Below are positions 8,257 through 16,733 of a DNA stretch of 64,000 nucleotides, piece by piece (the stretch's first letter is position 1; the number at the start of each line of letters is the position of its first letter). The stretch covers positions 54,772 through 118,771 of the forward strand of contig CACXMA010000002.1 of assembly GCA_902768665.1 (NCBI GenBank). Direction: 5' to 3'. The notes beneath the pieces are model-generated. The model was given only the letters and a program-made list of their open reading frames with translations. It searched no databases and was not told where the DNA came from. The position numbers were made by a program, and so were the translations under genes. The stretch comes from an uncultured Bacteroidia bacterium (GTDB taxonomy: Bacteria > Bacteroidota > Bacteroidia > Bacteroidales > UBA932).

Positions 8257-9719
8257 CACAGGAGCCGAAAAGTTTGCGCCGAAAGACAACGGACGGCATG
8301 GTCTGGAACAGCCTCGAACGGCTGTTTTCCAAGGGCGTACAGTTTGTTTTCAGCGTACTCATCGCCCGGCTGCTGCTTCCGGAGGACTACGGCATCATCG
8401 CCATCGCCAACTTCTTCATTTCCATCTCCGACATCTTTGTTGACAGCGGCTTCTCCCGCGCGCTCATCCGCAAAAAGGAGCGGGACGAGACAGACTACAA
8501 TTCCGTCTTCTATTTCAACGTCGGCATCGCGGCGCTCCTGTATCTGCTGCTGTGGTTCCTGGCGCCGGTCATTGCCGGCTATTACGCCAGTCCTTCCCTG
8601 ACCGCGGTCATCCGCGTCATTACATCCGTTTTGATAATCAACGCCTTGGGTGCCATACAGGCACTGATGATGAACGTCGCGCTCAACTTCCGGCCCATCG
8701 CCGTTTCGGCCGTCGTCTCCATGCTCGTTTCCGGCCTCGCCGCCTGGCTGCTGGCCTGGCGCGGCTGGGGGGTATGGGCGCTGGTCGCCCAGACGGTCAT
8801 CATGGCCGTCGTCAGGACGGGCATGCTCTGGATGCTCGTCCGCTGGCACCCCGCCCTGCTGTTCTCCTGGAAGAAGCTGAAGGAATTGTTCTCCTTCGGC
8901 TCCAAACTGCTGGCCAGCGACCTGCTGGAAAGGCTTTACAACGGCATATTCACCCTGGGCATCGGCAAGGCATTCTCCACCAACACACTGGGCTTTTACG
9001 GGAAGGCCGACGCCTTCTCGTCGCTGCCGTCGAACCTCGTCTCCGGGCCGGTCAAGACCGTTACCTATCCGGCCATGAACGGCATCCAGGACGACAAGGC
9101 GCGCCTGGGAGAGAGCCTCTGCCAGATGGTCGGGCTCCTGTCTTTTGTCATCCTGCCGCTGATGGCGGGACTTGCCGCCGTCGCAAAGCCGCTCATCGCC
9201 GTCCTGCTGACGGAAAAATGGCTGGAAATGGTCCCGCTGATGCAGATTCTCTGCGCCTCCTACCTGTTTGTCACGCTGACGGCGCTGTTCCAGAACGTCC
9301 TTCTGATCCGCGGGCGGTCCGATACCTACTTTTGGATCCAGCTGCTCTCGAGAGCGCTGGGCCTGGCCTTCCTTTTCGTTGCCATCCGGCACTCGGTCCT
9401 CTGGGTCTGCACCGGCATTTCCGCCGTCTCCGCCCTGCTGCTCATCGCTTATGCGGCAGCCGTCGTCAGAGAACTGGGCTGCGGCATTTCCCCGCTCCTC
9501 AAGAGCCTGTTCCCGTCTCTGGTGCTCACAGCCCTGATGGTCGCGGCCATCCTCGCCGTCATGCAACCGATCGCCTCCCCTCTCCTTCGGCTCGCGGCAG
9601 GCATTCCGGCCGGCATCGCCGTTTACATCGGCCTCGCCATCCTGACGGGCGCCCAGCCCTATAAACTGATGCTTTCCCTTGCCCGCCCATATTGGAAGGG
9701 GCTGGCCCGTAAGAAATAA
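8253..9719 (+). CDS. Lipopolysaccharide/polysaccharide flippase, Wzx (MOP superfamily)
   Basis: 488 residues from the ATG at 8253, which overlaps the GT2 stop as ATGA; an upstream in-frame start lies inside GT2 and is not favoured. The N-terminal motif KTTDGMVWNSLERLFSKG and the ARLLLPEDYGIIAIANFF segment are characteristic of the WzxC/polysaccharide_synt branch, and 12-14 hydrophobic helices can be counted. It moves undecaprenyl-linked oligosaccharide to the periplasm. With the sugar transferase at 12190 and the polymerase-like gene at 1-584 it gives a Wzx/Wzy-type pathway. Confidence 0.93.
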   Translation: MTQEPKSLRRKTTDGMVWNSLERLFSKGVQFVFSVLIARLLLPEDYGIIAIANFFISISDIFVDSGFSRALIRKKERDETDYNSVFYFNVGIAALLYLLLWFLAPVIAGYYASPSLTAVIRVITSVLIINALGAIQALMMNVALNFRPIAVSAVVSMLVSGLAAWLLAWRGWGVWALVAQTVIMAVVRTGMLWMLVRWHPALLFSWKKLKELFSFGSKLLASDLLERLYNGIFTLGIGKAFSTNTLGFYGKADAFSSLPSNLVSGPVKTVTYPAMNGIQDDKARLGESLCQMVGLLSFVILPLMAGLAAVAKPLIAVLLTEKWLEMVPLMQILCASYLFVTLTALFQNVLLIRGRSDTYFWIQLLSRALGLAFLFVAIRHSVLWVCTGISAVSALLLIAYAAAVVRELGCGISPLLKSLFPSLVLTALMVAAILAVMQPIASPLLRLAAGIPAGIAVYIGLAILTGAQPYKLMLSLARPYWKGLARKK

Positions 9720-9727
9720 TACCGCCT

Positions 9728-10759
9728 ATGGACCCTGCATCCCGCCCTGTTTTCCCACCCAGATACAATTTCTTCCAGAAGGTCGCGCACCGCTTGACGG
9801 CGGAAGCGAGGGGTCTGTATGAAAAGACCCATCCGAACTGCATGCCGACCGTCGAACGGACCGTGGATCCCGAGGTGGCCGCGGGGTATGTGTACGACTG
9901 TCTCAGTCCCGGAAAGTCGGCGATGATCGCCCGTTTCGGCGGGTGCGAACTCTATACGCTGGCCAACTATCTCGGCGTAAAAAAGGGCTTCCGGGGCAGT
10001 TGGGACTTCATCCGGGCCCGGCAGGACCAGTGGTGGTGGATGAAAAGCCGCATGGACGCCATCGTCACGTATTCGGGCTTTTTTCCGGAAGAGGAATGGG
10101 CCATCGTCAAGTACAGCGAGCTCCTTCTGGACGACATGAAGTATCTCGACGTGCTGGCCAGTTTCAACAGCCGCGAGTACCTGTTCGAGCAGTATCTCAA
10201 GGACATCCCGAAACTGTACCTGCTGCTGCTCGAGCCCTGGTTTGCCAAAGAGCCCTGGACCCGGCTCCTGGAAGGGAAAAAGGTCCTGGTCGTCCATCCG
10301 TTTGCCGAGCTGATCGAGTCACAGTATCATAACAAGCGCGAGCAGCTGTTCCCCGGGACACAGATCCTTCCCGAATTTGAACTCCGCACGGTAAAGGCCG
10401 TCCAGAGCCTTGGCGGCGTCGCGAACGGTTTCGCCTCCTGGTTCGACGCGCTGGAGTGGATGGAAAAGGAAATGGACAAGGCCGACTACGACATCGCGCT
10501 CATCGGATGCGGCGCCTACGGTTTTCATCTGGCGGCGCATGCCAAACGGACAGGGCATCAGGGTGTCCATCTCGGCGGGGTGCTGCAAATGCTGTTCGGT
10601 ATCAAAGGGAACCGGTGGGAGGACCCGGAATACGGCGTACCGGAAATCGGCATTCCCAGGGGCTGGTATCAGCGCCTGTTCAATGACGCCTGGGTAAAAC
10701 CCGGCCGGCAGGACCGCCCGGCGAACGCAGACGAGGTGGAAGGCGCCTGCTACTGGTAA
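9728..10759 (+). CDS. Putative GT-D-fold (DUF1792-like) glycosyltransferase
   Basis: 343 residues, last in the plus-strand glycan operon (8-bp gap after wzx). Visible motifs are SAMIARFGGCEL near residue 65, VLVVHPFAELIESQY near 190, and IALIGCGAYGFHLAAHAKR near 255 followed by HLGGVLQMLFGIKG. This layout (acidic residue after an RFG loop, then a Rossmann-like GCGAYG and a late GG loop) resembles GT-D/DUF1792 enzymes, but I do not see their exact DxE, so the call is tentative. The 3' end overlaps the convergent membrane-protein gene by 10 bp. Confidence 0.5.
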   Translation: MDPASRPVFPPRYNFFQKVAHRLTAEARGLYEKTHPNCMPTVERTVDPEVAAGYVYDCLSPGKSAMIARFGGCELYTLANYLGVKKGFRGSWDFIRARQDQWWWMKSRMDAIVTYSGFFPEEEWAIVKYSELLLDDMKYLDVLASFNSREYLFEQYLKDIPKLYLLLLEPWFAKEPWTRLLEGKKVLVVHPFAELIESQYHNKREQLFPGTQILPEFELRTVKAVQSLGGVANGFASWFDALEWMEKEMDKADYDIALIGCGAYGFHLAAHAKRTGHQGVHLGGVLQMLFGIKGNRWEDPEYGVPEIGIPRGWYQRLFNDAWVKPGRQDRPANADEVEGACYW

Positions 10760-11373
10760 GAAGCGGCGGGCTTTCCGAGCAGCAGCTTTCCGGCCACCCA
10801 GATGAGCCCCAGCGTAATCGGCGCAGTGATGAGATTGCTGTAATAGCAGCGCTCATCCAAAAACAGCGCCAACGAAAGGAAGGGAATGGGCAACGTGCCC
10901 ATCGCCTCCAGCAGGAACAGGATGCCCAGTGTCCGCAGGCGTCCTTCGAACCAGACGATCAGCAGGATCCCGGCCATGATGCAGCTGAAAAAGATCAGAA
11001 CGCCCGCTACGGACCTTTCCATCCGGGCCGCAGCGTGATTCGGAAGGTCCATGTAGCCAAGCAGGCAGAGGAAAGTGCTGATGATGAGCACCCACCACAG
11101 GATCGTCAATGAATGGGGGAGCGTTTTCATCCCGCGCAGAAGCAGCCAAAAGAGGATAATATGACCGACGGTCTGCACAAAGGCATAAGGGACTCCGTGC
11201 GCATAATCCTGGAAATCCAGGAGGGTGGTCCATTCCGTCAGAGCGGCCAACGCGGCCAGGACGATACCGGTCCAGATAATCCAGGCCGGCACACGGGCAT
11301 CCAAGTGCTGTACCCGGACGATTCTTTTTTCGCCATAGTTCTGGCGCAAGGTCTTGAGGTCTGTCTTATTCAT
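10750..11373 (-). CDS. Hypothetical polytopic membrane protein
   Basis: 207 residues with about six hydrophobic segments after a basic, soluble N-terminus of ~28 residues. No catalytic motif is recognised. It is coupled to the AraC-type regulator (8-bp overlap), so the pair may form a regulator plus membrane partner or sensor. The family is not recognised. Confidence 0.65.
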   Translation of the reverse strand: MNKTDLKTLRQNYGEKRIVRVQHLDARVPAWIIWTGIVLAALAALTEWTTLLDFQDYAHGVPYAFVQTVGHIILFWLLLRGMKTLPHSLTILWWVLIISTFLCLLGYMDLPNHAAARMERSVAGVLIFFSCIMAGILLIVWFEGRLRTLGILFLLEAMGTLPIPFLSLALFLDERCYYSNLITAPITLGLIWVAGKLLLGKPAASYQ

Positions 11374-12019
11374 GGGGAGATGATTTGCTGAGTCTGTATT
11401 GGCTGGGAGTCATCCCGAACTTGTCCTTGAAACGGGTCTGGAAGGTCTTTCTGCTGGAGAACCCGGCATCTTTCGCCACCGCTTCGATGGTATAGTTGTT
11501 CTTGCTCTTGAGAAGCTGGCAGGATTCGGACAGGCGGAGATTCGCGACAAAATCGGAGAAAAAACCCAGCGGACGGCCCGCTCCGAACAACGTCTTGAGC
11601 CTTTCCTGCGTGATTCCCAGATTCATCGCAGCCTCTTTCATGGTGAGATTCGGATTCGTATGAAACTTCTTCTGCCGAAAACTGTCTTCCACATAGACCT
11701 GCAGCTGCGCATCCGTCATTTCAGCGAGCTGCCGGTGCACTTTCAGCCGTTCTCCGGCCTCTTCCATCATGTTCTGCATATCCCGCGTGTGGTTGTTGCC
11801 AAGGATACTGTCCACCTGCCGGAGCAGGAAAACATTATCGCGGCGCAAACGGACCACGATGTGAATCAGGATGAACAAGGCGATGACGGCGACAATGACG
11901 AGGATCGTCATCAGCACCAGCACGAGCGTATTCCTGAAAGCAGCGTCAATCATTAACACAAAGATAACTATTATTCCCGGGATTGCAACAAACGCGACGG
12001 CCAAAAACAAGGTGGCCAT
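11366..12019 (-). CDS. Membrane-anchored AraC-family transcription regulator
   Basis: 217 residues. Two hydrophobic helices at the N-terminus (residues ~3-22 and 30-56) are followed by a charged linker and a C-terminal AraC double helix-turn-helix (~125-217). The linker and domain show MKEAAMNLGITQERLKTLF, the second helix-turn-helix VAKDAGFSSRKTFQTRFKDKFG and the typical MTPSQYR ending. The membrane anchor replaces the usual sugar-binding cupin. It is coupled to the downstream membrane-protein gene. A direct repeat that could be its operator lies 26-56 bp upstream of its ATG, between it and the fimbrial operon. Confidence 0.88.
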   Translation of the reverse strand: MATLFLAVAFVAIPGIIVIFVLMIDAAFRNTLVLVLMTILVIVAVIALFILIHIVVRLRRDNVFLLRQVDSILGNNHTRDMQNMMEEAGERLKVHRQLAEMTDAQLQVYVEDSFRQKKFHTNPNLTMKEAAMNLGITQERLKTLFGAGRPLGFFSDFVANLRLSESCQLLKSKNNYTIEAVAKDAGFSSRKTFQTRFKDKFGMTPSQYRLSKSSPHE

Positions 12020-12044
12020 TTTATGAACTCTTCCATCATTTAGA

Positions 12045-12075
12045 TAATTTGGCCATCAAAAATCTAATTTGGCCA
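12045..12075. promoter_or_regulatory. Direct repeat TAATTTGGCCA, 20-bp period (candidate AraC operator)
   Basis: TAATTTGGCCA occurs at 12045-12055 and again, identically, at 12065-12075, exactly 20 bp apart (two helical turns), the spacing AraC-type proteins favour. The repeats overlap the probable promoter of the AraC-like gene and lie 45-75 bp upstream of the fimbrial-operon -7 box. Confidence 0.5.
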
Positions 12076-12086
12076 ACCATGTACAA
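12057..12086 (-). promoter_or_regulatory. Candidate promoter TTG-N19-GATTTTTG for the araC-like gene
   Basis: Read on the minus strand, TTG (12086-12084), a 19-bp spacer and GATTTTTG (12064-12057) approximate the Bacteroidetes promoter with one -7 mismatch. One operator repeat sits in the spacer, the other near the transcription start, which would fit autorepression. Confidence 0.4.
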
Positions 12087-12119
12087 TCCCATTTATTAAA
12101 TTTTTTATTTCACTTTTTG

Positions 12120-12127
12120 TAACTTTG
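12120..12127 (+). promoter_or_regulatory. -7 element TAACTTTG of the sugar transferase/upxY/fimbrial operon
   Basis: A perfect TAnnTTTG match 63 bp upstream of the ATG at 12190 in a very A+T-rich stretch. No good -33 TTTG is present, which suits an activator-dependent promoter. Confidence 0.6.
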
Positions 12128-12153
12128 CAACTCATTTGATCCGTACTTGAATG

Positions 12154-12172
12154 TTCTACTCATAGAGTAGAA
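12154..12172 (+). promoter_or_regulatory. Leader hairpin in the 5' UTR
   Basis: TTCTACTC-ATA-GAGTAGAA is a perfect 8-bp stem with a 3-nt loop between the promoter and the first ATG, followed by seven A. UpxY-type antiterminators act through 5' leader structures, so this is a candidate recruitment or pause site; that link is inference. Confidence 0.4.
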
Positions 12173-12189
12173 AAAAAGGTTGTTAAATA

Positions 12190-13518
12190 ATGCAGCGTAG
12201 TAGGATAAATTGCAATTATGGCATAACCGCCCAGAATCTCCTTCTGTCGGTGGTTGCGTCATTGGCTTCTATCCTTCTCATCCGATGGTGGTCGGAACCC
12301 ATCCCGGGATTCACATCTTTCGTAGCCAAGTGGCTGGCTGCGGCATTGGTTCTCACCTGCGCAGGCATCTGGCTATCCGGCCTCAACCGTTATACGCGCC
12401 GCGTCACCACGCTGGCTTCCATGGCACGGGTGGTGCTGATGGTATCCATCAAGGACTTCGGCATGGCGGCACTGTTCCCTCTGGGTATTATTCGCTTCGA
12501 AACGGTTTCGATGAACATCCTCTCCCTCTTCCTGGATGCCGCATTGACGGCCGTCCTGTTCGCCATCGTCCACTTCTACACCCTGGCCGTGACACGGAAC
12601 GCCACAGCCCGGGTCTATGAAGCCGCTTCCCGCAGGAACGCCGTCGTCTGGGGAACAGGCGAAGCTTCGATCACCCTGGCACGATCCATTCTCAGCGAGG
12701 ACCGCTACAACCTGGCCGGCTTCCTGTCGGACAACAAGTCCCTTTCCGGAATGGTCATCGAAGACAGGATGGTTTACTACTGCCCCGACCGTAACGATCT
12801 CAGCGCAATCGATTGGCGCATCGGCGGCATCGACTGCATATTCTTCCCTCCGACCCCTCCCTGCAAAGAGAATGCGGAAGAGAGTGCGGCGTGGACGGGC
12901 GAAAACATCCCGGAATCGGACGGCATGTCCCTTGTCGGGAAAGCCTTCAAACGCGGCTTTGACATCCTGTTCTCGCTGATTCTGATTGTCGTCTTCGCCC
13001 CGCTGGCGCTCGTCATCGCCATCGCCATCAAATGGGAGGACGGCGGTCCGGTCTTTTATAGACAGGAGCGCATCGGCCTGAACGGCCGGACATTCAACAT
13101 CCTGAAATTCCGCTCTATGGGAGTGGATGCAGAGTCCGACGGCGCCCGGCTCTATCAGGGCAAAGGCGATCCGCGTCTTACCCGCGTCGGCGCCTTCCTC
13201 CGCAACCACCACCTCGACGAGCTTCCGCAGCTGATCAATGTGTTCAAAGGCGACATGTCCTTCATCGGATACCGTCCGGAGAGACAGGTCTACATCGACC
13301 AGATCATGGCTGCGAATCCGCGCTACCGCTATCTCTACCAGATCCGCCCCGGGGTCACATCCTATGCGACTCTCTACAACGGATATACGGATACGCTGGA
13401 GAAAATGATGAACCGTCTGGACCTCGATCTTTATTACCTGAGGAACCATTCGGTCGGTTTTGATATTTACGTCCTCGGGATGACCTTCCTAAAAATTGTC
13501 TCCGGGAAAGAGTTTTAA
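12190..13518 (+). CDS. Undecaprenyl-phosphate sugar-1-phosphate transferase (WbaP/WcaJ-like priming enzyme)
   Basis: 442 residues. There are four hydrophobic helices to about residue 130, a Rossmann-like CoA-binding-type middle ([17 protein letters not shown] near 152), and the bacterial sugar transferase domain from ~255. That domain has [19 protein letters not shown] (re-entrant membrane helix), [22 protein letters not shown] and [23 protein letters not shown] (two adjoining motifs). It attaches the first sugar-phosphate to the lipid carrier, starting glycan assembly. It is the first gene after the promoter at 12120 and lies 5 bp before upxY. Confidence 0.93.
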   Translation: MQRSRINCNYGITAQNLLLSVVASLASILLIRWWSEPIPGFTSFVAKWLAAALVLTCAGIWLSGLNRYTRRVTTLASMARVVLMVSIKDFGMAALFPLGIIRFETVSMNILSLFLDAALTAVLFAIVHFYTLAVTRNATARVYEAASRRNAVVWGTGEASITLARSILSEDRYNLAGFLSDNKSLSGMVIEDRMVYYCPDRNDLSAIDWRIGGIDCIFFPPTPPCKENAEESAAWTGENIPESDGMSLVGKAFKRGFDILFSLILIVVFAPLALVIAIAIKWEDGGPVFYRQERIGLNGRTFNILKFRSMGVDAESDGARLYQGKGDPRLTRVGAFLRNHHLDELPQLINVFKGDMSFIGYRPERQVYIDQIMAANPRYRYLYQIRPGVTSYATLYNGYTDTLEKMMNRLDLDLYYLRNHSVGFDIYVLGMTFLKIVSGKEF

Positions 13519-13523
13519 CAGGA

Positions 13524-14039
13524 ATGACGCCGATGCAGTATACGACGGATATGCGCTGGTTTGTAGCGCGGACGGGATACGGGAGGGAACTCCGTGTCCG
13601 GGACCGTCTTGCCGCCCTCGGTGTCGAGTATTTCATCCCGACCGGTACGCGCAAGAACTACCGCGGGAAGGAGACCGAGCATGCCTTGATCCCGAACTTC
13701 GTCTTCATTCGGGCCACGAAAAAGCAGGCCTGCGACCTGAAAGTCTCCTGCGGCCTGCCGGTAAACTACATCTTCGACTATGCGACGCACACGATGATGA
13801 CGGTCCGGGACAGCCAGCTGGAAGATTTCCGCAAGGTGCTCGCCGCCTCGATCGAAGAGGGCGGGCTGATCGACACGGAAGTGAGGCTCGGAGACCGCGT
13901 CCGCGTGACGGAAGGTCCGCTTACCGGCGTGGAAGGGTATGTAGTGGAAATCCAGGGCAAGTTCTACCTCGTCGTAGAGCTCTGCCTCAATATATTTGCC
14001 AAAGCCCGCATACCGAGGGCCTGGCTTGAATTGGTATAG
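13524..14039 (+). CDS. UpxY-family transcription antiterminator (NusG-like)
   Basis: 171 residues. The NGN domain is at ~10-110 (MRWFVARTGYGRELRVRDRL, then EYFIPTGT and HALIPNFVFIRAT), followed by a KOW-like segment at ~120-150 (GDRVRVTEGPLTGVEGYV). UpxY proteins bind RNA polymerase and prevent early termination of the long surface-polysaccharide operon they head. Here the gene is followed by fimbrial rather than capsule genes. An alternative start at 13533 has AGGA nine bases upstream and may be the true one. No UpxZ-type partner gene follows. Confidence 0.9.
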   Translation: MTPMQYTTDMRWFVARTGYGRELRVRDRLAALGVEYFIPTGTRKNYRGKETEHALIPNFVFIRATKKQACDLKVSCGLPVNYIFDYATHTMMTVRDSQLEDFRKVLAASIEEGGLIDTEVRLGDRVRVTEGPLTGVEGYVVEIQGKFYLVVELCLNIFAKARIPRAWLELV

Positions 14040-14059
14040 TATTAAACAAGATAAAGGAA

Positions 14060-14251
14060 ATGCAAGTCAAGAAATCCTTGTTCGAGTCGCCCGCCATCGT
14101 GAAGGTGGTGCATGTCGCCTATGAGAATGACATCCTGACCGGATCCGTCGTGAAGACAAGCGAAACGGAAGTCAAGACCAACGGCCAGGAGGTAAAGAGT
14201 TATGACTTTTCGGGCACCTCCTTCAATCAGGATTGGGAAACCGGTATTTAG
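14060..14251 (+). CDS. Small protein between upxY and the fimbrillin genes
   Basis: 63 residues, acidic to neutral, no signal peptide and no membrane segment. It has the look of a small beta-rich protein (PAIVKVVHVAYENDILTGS). AAAGGA directly precedes the ATG, a good ribosome site. It lies 20 bp after upxY and 8 bp before the first fimbrial gene, in the same direction. I do not recognise a characterised family. It may be a regulatory partner of UpxY or a conserved leader gene of fimbrial operons. Confidence 0.7.
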   Translation: MQVKKSLFESPAIVKVVHVAYENDILTGSVVKTSETEVKTNGQEVKSYDFSGTSFNQDWETGI

Positions 14252-14259
14252 TCAGCAGT

Positions 14260-15300
14260 ATGATGAAAGGAAAAGAACTATTGTGCATTTCCCTGGCAGC
14301 GGTTTGTCTGGCAGGGACGGTGTCCTGTTCAAAAGACTACACAGGAAGGTACATCCGCATCCAGGGGTCGACGCAACCCCATGCAGGTGCGACCAAGACC
14401 GCCTATAGCGATGTTACCTATACCGAGTCCGCTGCGACCTACGAGCGCATCGACTGGGTCAGCGGCGACAAGATCCTGCTCGCCATGAAAAACGACGGCG
14501 GTACCGAGCAGCTCGCCTACTCGATCACTGGCATCAAGTCCAGCAGCAACCGCTACAGCAAGGCGACCCTCGTTCCGGACGGCGTAGCCAGCGGCCTGCA
14601 GTGGGGTGACGGAACCCATTATTTCTGGTCCGCCTATCCTTCCACGGCTACCGTGGGCAACGACATGACCGTCCGCGGCAGCTATCCTGCCACGCAGACG
14701 CTTACGTACAGGACAGAGGCCGACAACGTCAAGTATTTCGACCCGGACATGAACATGGCCTACATGGTCGCTTCCCTCTCCACGCCGCCGCAGGATTACA
14801 TTTCCCTGGACTACTACCCGGCGATGACCACCTTCGACTTCGAGGTCGGGGCCAATGACAACATCGTCATCACGGGATTTGAGATGGAAACGGAGACCTC
14901 CGGACTCACCTCCGACGTCGACCTGACCGGCACCTTCGTCGCGACCTTCGACCCGGCCTCCAGTATGGCCTGGACCTTCACGACGGACGGAGCGACCGGC
15001 AAGAAGATCACGGCTTCCTTCCCGCAGAACATCTCCGTCTCCCAGACGAAGAAGGCCCGCTTCAAACTGTTTGCCCTGCCGAAGGACATTACGGGCGTAC
15101 GGATCAAGTTCACCCTCAGCACGGGCGTGACGAAATCCCTCAACCTCAAACAGAACGACAGCTGGATTACCTTCCCGGCCTGCATCAAGGCCAACATTTC
15201 CGGCCTGCTGATTCCGGATGCCGTCTGGCATATCACCTTCAGCGGACCGCGCGAAGAGCAGTGGATTGTCAACAGCGACATCGAAATCGGCGTAGAATAA
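14260..15300 (+). CDS. Fimbrillin-family lipoprotein 1
   Basis: 346 residues from ATGATG at 14260. A lipobox is seen in CLAGTVSCSKD near residue 24. The rest is Thr/Ser/Tyr-rich beta sandwich sequence with the fimbrillin-like start ATKTAYSD...RIDWVSGDKI and the central YFWSAYPST. FimA/Mfa-type subunits are lipidated, exported and polymerised by donor-strand exchange after Arg/Lys-specific proteolysis. It resembles the Mfa-like family more than enzymes. First of four consecutive fimbrial genes with gaps of 4-12 bp. Confidence 0.82.
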   Translation: MMKGKELLCISLAAVCLAGTVSCSKDYTGRYIRIQGSTQPHAGATKTAYSDVTYTESAATYERIDWVSGDKILLAMKNDGGTEQLAYSITGIKSSSNRYSKATLVPDGVASGLQWGDGTHYFWSAYPSTATVGNDMTVRGSYPATQTLTYRTEADNVKYFDPDMNMAYMVASLSTPPQDYISLDYYPAMTTFDFEVGANDNIVITGFEMETETSGLTSDVDLTGTFVATFDPASSMAWTFTTDGATGKKITASFPQNISVSQTKKARFKLFALPKDITGVRIKFTLSTGVTKSLNLKQNDSWITFPACIKANISGLLIPDAVWHITFSGPREEQWIVNSDIEIGVE

Positions 15301-15304
15301 GCGT

Positions 15305-16729
15305 ATGAACATGAAAATCAAACATATTTACTTCGGATTAGCCCTGATCCTGCTGACCGCCTCCTGCAACAAGACGGAAGATGCGGCCGCGCCCGTTGGC
15401 GGAATCCGCTTTGCCGGTCCGGTCGAGACGAAAGCGACCGATGCGGCCGATCACTCCGACATCTTCCAGGTCCGCGACTGGTACAACAACAGCTCCTATC
15501 TGATCGAGAACACGCTGGAGTACAAGAACAACACCTGGGACTACGGCACCAGCAACACCTATGAATGGAAAAACGGCACGCACAAATTCTTCGGATGGCT
15601 CCAGAAGGACGGTTCCTACACGACCTCGTCCCTTTTCGGCTCAGGTTTCAACCTGACAGGCACGACGCTCAACATCCCGAAACTGACCATGAACAACCAG
15701 GTCCGCCAGTACGACTTCCTTTACTCCAATGTCGTCGAGCGCTCGACCTACGACAACGACTACAGCGACGTCCCGCTCGTTTTCAACCATCTGTTCGCGC
15801 AGGTTGCCATTTCCTTCAAGATTTCCCCGACCACCGCAGATAGCGAGCGCCCGATCACCCTGTATCAGGTTTATATCAACGACAACCTGAAAAACTCCAA
15901 ATCCGCCAGCATCGACTTCTCGGCAGCCGGAAAGCCGGCCGTCACCTACGACAACGTGTCGTCCGACGGCCTTTTCGCCACGCCGGCTGATTTCTCCACG
16001 CTCGGGGATTATGACAAGACCTCCATTCCGATCGACGTCCTCGGACAGATCCAGATTGCGAACAAGGCCTTCTATTATGTCTGGCCGACCGATGAAGCCG
16101 ATCTGCAGAACGTCATTACCGTCGTGTACAAAATCGATGGCGATTCCTACACCCGCACATCCGTCATGTCCTTCCCGGCCGGTACGAAGTGGGAAGCCGG
16201 AAACAAGTACCAGTACACCATTACTTATATGGGCGGCATCCTCAAGATCGTGGACAGCGTCCTTCCCTGGGACTATGTCGAGGAAGTCACTTCCGTCGAA
16301 GAGCAATCCGTGATGGCACAGTGGATGGGCTGGGACGCCTCGACCTGCGTGGTCAACGATACGGACATCACCTTCACGACTTACCCCGCCGGAGACCCCA
16401 AAGCAGGCAAGCTCAAGAAGATTCACGGTATGTTCAAGATTTATTCGCCGACCCAGTGCACCTACCACATCAACATGACCCAGAACGCGGACAAATATAC
16501 GATTGAGAACGGAACCGGAACGATCGGCCCTGCCGCCGGCGACTTCACTCCCGGTACGACGATTGATTTCTATATTACCGCCGATGACGACGACCGTCCC
16601 GCGGCGGGTCAGCCCAACATCATCTCCGGCCTGTCCTTCTCCGTAACGGCTTCCGGCGGCCGAGACTACTCGCTCGACTCCGAACTCCAGATCGACGGTC
16701 CGTTCAACATCATAATCCCCAGCATGTAG
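15305..16729 (+). CDS. Fimbrillin-family lipoprotein 2
   Basis: 474 residues. Signal and lipobox are seen in ALILLTASCNKTED. The next ~40 residues include GGIRFAGPVETKATD, the processing-region signature of fimbrillin family lipoproteins. The remainder is beta-rich and contains DVPLVFNHLFAQVAISF and TYMGGILKIVDSVLPWDYVEEV, typical of FimA/Mfa1 major subunits (late VxPW motif). It is probably the major shaft or an accessory subunit. Follows the previous gene by 4 bp. Confidence 0.85.
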   Translation: MNMKIKHIYFGLALILLTASCNKTEDAAAPVGGIRFAGPVETKATDAADHSDIFQVRDWYNNSSYLIENTLEYKNNTWDYGTSNTYEWKNGTHKFFGWLQKDGSYTTSSLFGSGFNLTGTTLNIPKLTMNNQVRQYDFLYSNVVERSTYDNDYSDVPLVFNHLFAQVAISFKISPTTADSERPITLYQVYINDNLKNSKSASIDFSAAGKPAVTYDNVSSDGLFATPADFSTLGDYDKTSIPIDVLGQIQIANKAFYYVWPTDEADLQNVITVVYKIDGDSYTRTSVMSFPAGTKWEAGNKYQYTITYMGGILKIVDSVLPWDYVEEVTSVEEQSVMAQWMGWDASTCVVNDTDITFTTYPAGDPKAGKLKKIHGMFKIYSPTQCTYHINMTQNADKYTIENGTGTIGPAAGDFTPGTTIDFYITADDDDRPAAGQPNIISGLSFSVTASGGRDYSLDSELQIDGPFNIIIPSM

Positions 16730-16733
16730 CGAT

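Noticed and set aside
12020-12189. Invertible promoter upstream of the upxY operon
   Set aside because: Phase-variable Bacteroides promoters are flanked by ~20-bp inverted repeats; only a short hairpin and a direct repeat are seen, and no invertase gene is nearby.
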